From Pectinophora gossypiella (taxonomy: Eukaryota > Arthropoda > Insecta > Lepidoptera > Gelechiidae): DNA of 64,000 nt. Below the pieces are notes generated by a model. The model had not been told where the DNA came from and did no database searches. It worked only from the letters and a program-made list of their open reading frames with translations. A program made the translations under genes and the position numbers. The DNA lies in assembly GCF_024362695.1 (NCBI RefSeq), contig NW_026063250.1:620001-684000 (forward strand), in the 5' to 3' direction. Below are positions 60,305 to 64,000 of this stretch, piece by piece (position 1 is the first letter of the stretch; every line of letters starts with the position of its first letter).

Positions 60305-60502
60305 TGATGAAATTAAACCCCGTTTGATTGTAATTAACACTTTTAATTAGATATTCTTTTAACGCGTGTTTTAACGCACGTTTGCGTGTATGACGTGTCG
60401 ATGACAGAGAGCAAGCCTGTCTATACTTCAAGAACGTTACGAATAAGCGTGACATTGCTCTTCAAGTTTTGTCAGGCACTGTTTGCATTCCCTTAGATTT
60501 CA
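60305..60502 (-). repeat. Copia 5' LTR with adjacent PBS
   Basis: 198 bp reading TGAAATCTAAGGG ... TTTCATCA on the minus strand, followed by GGTTATGGGCC (60304-60294), the initiator-methionine-tRNA-type primer site of copia elements. The outer edge coincides with the break in the Polinton polymerase frame. Confidence 0.7.
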
Positions 60503-60990
60503 TCAATATGCAATTCTAAATGGGAATTATGTAAGAAGGTCCAACCACTATCACGTTCTTGAAATTCACATTTTTTTCTCATCAAACTAATTTTCACTTT
60601 GTTCATTAAACTATCAAGGTCATAATTTTGATAGAGAGTATAATTTTTAGTTCCAAAAGACTTTATTTCCTGAGAATCATTTTTTACTAAAAGAAAAACA
60701 GCAAAATGTTCAAAATTGAGTTTTATACAGTCATTTTCCTTGAGAGACAAATCAATTAATGTTTTGATTTTATTTTTTATATCATCAAGAAACCGATCTA
60801 AAGAATTATGACCATCCAAATCTGGTGATAATATTCTGTATGAAGCTATTCGGTTGCGAAATGCGGACTCAATTAATTCAATCCCGTCGCTAAAAGGAGA
60901 AATATTTTTATTTTTATGGTTAGTGCTTCGTAAATGCCCCACCCAATGAACACGATCTACAGAGACTTTACAAACTGTACAAAACACCAT
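60503..60990 (-). pseudogene. polB: Second Polinton DNA polymerase B, N-terminal fragment
   Basis: The frame starts MVFCTVCKVSVDRVHWVGH at 60990 and mirrors the first polymerase: N-terminal zinc finger (CTVCKV...HLRSTNHKN), FRNRIASYRIL, and RDSGWTFLHNSHLEL. About 162 codons survive before the copia LTR. No exonuclease or polymerase motif is left. Its divergence from the copy at 18501 shows it comes from a different Polinton, not from duplication of the first. Confidence 0.85.
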
Positions 60991-61249
60991 TTTTGATAAG
61001 TATACTTTAAATATACAAAGAAAATGCCTCGCCTTTCATACGCTAACGACATAAAATTGCAATATACACAATGAATGATATACAATTATAATTTCATAGG
61101 TATTTGGTTGAAAATGCAGTGGAAAGTACCTTAAAGTGAAGTTATATCAATGAACAGCAGCAGTGAGAGAAAAGGTTGTAATAAGTACCTGAGTAGTAGG
61201 TACTTATTACTATTCGCTTATAAAGACGGGCTCACAATCTTCAAATAAA

Positions 61250-62313
61250 TTATGAATCCGCTGCATAAACGATTGCATTTTCTCCCACTGCGGAGTCCCC
61301 CGATCTAACTTTAAGAGTAACTTCAGCCTCTTTCCACCGCTGATCTGGTTTAGAGGCAACAGCTTTCTCGGTGTTATACACCCGGAACTCTATATAGTAC
61401 TCGCCAGACAGGTTGACGAGCTCCCGGCGCACTCGACCGTTGGGGACGCGGCTGGTCAAATAAGTCTGCAGCACTGCAGACTTCGTCGTCCCCGAAGTTG
61501 CTCCCGTCTCAAACCCGAAGAGTCCTCCAGGGCCAGTACTGGAAACCGAAAAATACGAATAAGTAATAATTTATATAGGTTTAAAGGAACAAAGGAATAG
61601 CTGCACAAACGTCTTCGTCACCTTATTTTGAACTATGTTCATCATAATAATATTGTTCGTAATGTGTATAATGAATTATGGAGTGTAATAAAGATATCTA
61701 CACAATTATTGAACCAGCTGTCCGCCCCGGCGTCGCACGGGTGCTCGGGTGGACAAAATACATAGGTATACGAGTAGCCTATGTTCATCAGAAATAATGT
61801 AAGATTCTAATGGTGAAAGAATTTTTCAAATCGATCCAGTAAGTTTCGGAGTCTATTCGATCCAAATACACAATTTGACAATCAAATCTTTCCTATTTAT
61901 AAAATTAATAATGTAGACAAAATATGTAGAAAATTAGGTTTTGTTACATACCTCGATGAATACGTTGCGGTCGCGCCTGCCTCGTCGTTGGCGCTCGACC
62001 GCGACTTCTTTTTAGAACTGTAACAATAATGTTTATATTGAAACGATGCAAGTGTTACCGCCGTGCGCTACGATTTCTAATTAGAACGCTCATTATACCC
62101 ATTACATTATTTTATATTACTTTTGTTACTATTAATCAAGATACATAACATAACATATAATTCTGCATGTATCTCAAAAGGGTAGAGATAGGGGATATGT
62201 AAGTTGTATTTGCAAATAGCGTAAAATTATCTCGAATAAAATAAAAGTAAAGTGATAGATATTAAAGTACCTATTTAATGTTCCACTGATGGGCACGACT
62301 GTCTCACTATTAA
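61250..62313 (-). CDS. Paralogue of the PolB-linked spliced gene (copy 2)
   Basis: Minus-strand exons by splice sites: 62313(or a little above)-62271, 62017-61952 and 61538-61250, joined by GTACTT...TTACAG and GTATGT...TTCCAG introns. The coding phases agree across both junctions. Product parts: VNSETVVPISG, basic SSKKKSRSS, then LFGFETGATSG, YLTSRVPNGRVRRE, LSGEYYIEFRVYN, a WKEAEVTLK segment and the end at 61250. The intron before LFG has the same place and phase 2 as in copy 1. The first coding exon and promoter are not found; a LINE tail lies directly upstream. It is 260 bp from the polymerase start, same strand. Confidence 0.65.
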
Positions 62314-62320
62314 CTTCTCT

Positions 62321-64000
62321 CAAAAGAAAAAGAAAGAAAGAAAAATCATTTATTCACCCAATTATGTCACACTACACAAACTTAAATTTAGTTACATAGA
62401 TTGTTAGTTGTACAATATATTTTGTAAGAAGTAGATTTTTTGAGTAATGTGACACAACTGTGAAAAAGGAACCGACTCAGCATAAGTTCATCTCAACACG
62501 TTGAGGTGAACGCTGTTTTTTCAGTCGACCCCTTTTGCCAGTCAGATCACAAGCCGAGAAAACTATACTATAGTATTAACACTGTTCGAATTATGAAATA
62601 ATCAAAGCAATATAACTAAAATAGGTACGTACTTGTGATAATTTAAATTATCGGACTAACAGTAAGCATGCATAAAAATATATGAACCGTAAATATCGTT
62701 GCAACATGCTTAATTTATAAACGGTTATACGATTATACCACCATCATGTCAAAGTCTGTTGTTGTTTTAATAAAATAAAACACTTTAATTTCTTTTTAAA
62801 AGTTGATTTGGACATAGGCAGCCTTAGCGGAGGAGGAAGGTCATTCCAACATTTTGACGCTTGATGGCGGAAACTTCCTTCAAAGGCTCGCGTTTTGTGA
62901 AAAGGAGACACGAGTAAATAACTATTTGTCCTTCGTGAGTTATATGAATACTCTGCCCACTTCAGTTTTTTGTAGAGATATGGAGGCCACTGAGATCTCA
63001 CTATAGAAAACAGGAAGGTAGCGAAGTGCAAATTTCGTCTCGATTCCATATTCAAGATGCCATGATTGTTTAAAATCGGAGTGATGTGGGTTCTAGGAGG
63101 TACCCTGAAACAGAATCTAGCGCAGGCATTCTGAACGCGTTGGATCATTCGCTTAGATGAGGCTAGCAGAGAAGGTCCCAAAACGACATCGCAGTAATTA
63201 AGCTTGGATAAAATAAGCGTCTCACAGATTTTCTTCCTAACATCTTCAGTAAGCAAATTCTTGACTTTATAAAGAATCTTTAATCTGTAGAGACAGTTTT
63301 TGACCACACTAGCGATATGGCTTTCAAAACGCAGTCTACTATCCATCTCAATTCCTAGATTTCTCGCCTGAGATACGAATTCAATGTTACACCCCAGTAT
63401 AGTAATCTTTGGGTTGCATGATAAGATCCTGGTTACTTGTTTTTTTGATCCTAGCACCATTGCCTTGGTTTTGATAGGGTTAAGTACGAGGGCATTACGT
63501 TTAGACCACCTAGCAATGGAGTCTAGATCTGACTGAACTTTTAAAAGCGAGGATTCCAAATCCTGTGGCTTAGTGTGGAAGTATACTTGGACATCGTCGG
63601 CGTAGAGATGAATCTTGCAGTGTGCTACGTGATTAATAATATCGGCAGTATATAAAGTAAAAAGCACAGGGCCCAATATAGAGCCTTGCGGCACACCTCT
63701 GATCACATCTTGTACATCCGACCTAGAGATACTTCCATCAGGAGCTTGCACTTTAACTATCTGGGCTCTATCGGACAAATAACTGCGGAACCAATCCACA
63801 GTTACTGGGTCAAAGCCATAGTAAGACATTTTAGCAAGTAACAGTGGAATATCTATAGAGTCAAACGCGCGGGAAAAGTCTAAGAGGGACAATATAGTAG
63901 CCATTCCTTTGTCTTGCGCGACTAGTGTATTATCAATGACTTCAGATAGAGCGGTAGCTGTACTTACACCTTGACGGAAACCAGACTGCACCTCAGGTAA
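62321..64000 (-). mobile_element. LINE (CR1/L2-like), 3' part, continuing past the window
   Basis: Minus strand: RT-coding region from the right edge to 62744, a 3' UTR with a TCA-CTCAAC/GTTGAG-TGA hairpin (about 62487-62512), AATAAA, and a TTTC-rich tail at 62321-62349. The 5' end and target duplication lie outside or are not visible. Confidence 0.75.
62744..64000 (-). CDS. LINE reverse transcriptase, partial ORF2
   Basis: The frame enters at the window edge with EVQSGFRQGVSTATALSEV and contains ILSLLDFSRAFDSIDIPLL (motif A), VIRGVPQGSILGPVLFTLYT (B), IHLYADDVQVYF (C, YADD), ALVLNPIKTKAMVLGS, and a C-terminal LSKLNYCDVVLGPSL ... SFRHQASKCWNDLP ending typical of CR1/L2-group LINEs. No stop or frameshift is seen over about 415 codons. 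Endonuclease and N-terminal RT motifs are outside the window. Confidence 0.9.
   Translation of the reverse strand, partial: LPEVQSGFRQGVSTATALSEVIDNTLVAQDKGMATILSLLDFSRAFDSIDIPLLLAKMSYYGFDPVTVDWFRSYLSDRAQIVKVQAPDGSISRSDVQDVIRGVPQGSILGPVLFTLYTADIINHVAHCKIHLYADDVQVYFHTKPQDLESSLLKVQSDLDSIARWSKRNALVLNPIKTKAMVLGSKKQVTRILSCNPKITILGCNIEFVSQARNLGIEMDSRLRFESHIASVVKNCLYRLKILYKVKNLLTEDVRKKICETLILSKLNYCDVVLGPSLLASSKRMIQRVQNACARFCFRVPPRTHITPILNNHGILNMESRRNLHFATFLFSIVRSQWPPYLYKKLKWAEYSYNSRRTNSYLLVSPFHKTRAFEGSFRHQASKCWNDLPPPLRLPMSKSTFKKKLKCFILLKQQQTLT

Larger units (their letters stand above)
22625..60502 (-). mobile_element. Copia (Ty1-type) retrotransposon, host of the nested cluster
   Basis: The element reads right to left: 5' LTR 60502-60305, PBS, gag and protease, integrase, then reverse transcriptase. 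It is split by gypsy elements G1 (28583-58317, duplication CTGG) and F (23693-28416, duplication TAGT). Pieces belong together because each junction restores copia reading order. The right end lies exactly in the second Polinton polymerase gene. The left end is lost at the Helitron fragment, so RNase H, the RT active site and the 3' LTR are missing. Confidence 0.82.

Overview
This window looks like insect, most likely lepidopteran, nuclear DNA made almost wholly of mobile elements. The clues are Helitrons ending in the moth/butterfly-type hairpin plus CTAG, tRNA-headed SINEs, Jockey and CR1-type LINEs, Ty3/gypsy and copia LTR elements, and Polinton/Maverick (adintovirus-like) genes with insect-style splice sites. 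I found no ordinary host gene. The species assignment is inference.

Region 1 (1-18501) is a damaged Polinton. In order it carries the end of an unrecognised Polinton protein, a small coiled protein, integrase with a C-terminal chromodomain, a phospholipase A2-like virion protein, a frameshifted adenain-type protease, a minor capsid protein, the major capsid protein, a small linked gene, a minus-strand spliced ORF, and protein-primed DNA polymerase B on the minus strand. Four insertions break it up: Helitrons at 142-2265 and 5345-8265, a 2.3 kb hAT-like foldback element at 11021-13312, and a 5'-truncated Jockey-type LINE with a 12-bp target duplication inside the polymerase gene. No packaging ATPase or terminal inverted repeat was recognised in the window.

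Region 2 (18502-22412) holds a small MITE, a LINE tail, and a complete-looking three-exon gene (20617-21850) of unknown function with TATA box, splice sites and poly(A) signal. A diverged paralogue with the same intron position and phase lies at 61250-62313, beside a second Polinton polymerase fragment. This PolB-linked gene family is the best candidate here for something undescribed.

Region 3 (22416-60502) is a nest of retroelements that can be unpacked from target-site duplications. A minus-strand copia element (22625-60502) sits in the second Polinton polymerase gene. It holds a gypsy remnant, F (23693-28416), which itself holds a gag-only Jockey copy, E (25956-28251). It also holds a gypsy element, G1 (28583-58317, full gag-pol with a -1 frameshift site). 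G1's left LTR holds a second gypsy element, G2 (28871-47236), whose 3' LTR contains another gag-only Jockey copy, D (44570-46940). G2 also holds a near-complete Jockey, C (about 29380-42890), which holds a PHD-finger LINE, A (30133-38419), which holds a CR1-type LINE, B (about 31898-35648). That is seven levels counting the Polinton. A third copy of the Helitron family is in G1 at 54013-55944. Near-identical LTR pairs suggest much of the nest is recent.

Region 4 (60503-64000) has the N-terminus of the second Polinton polymerase, the paralogous spliced gene, and the 3' half of another LINE running off the right edge.
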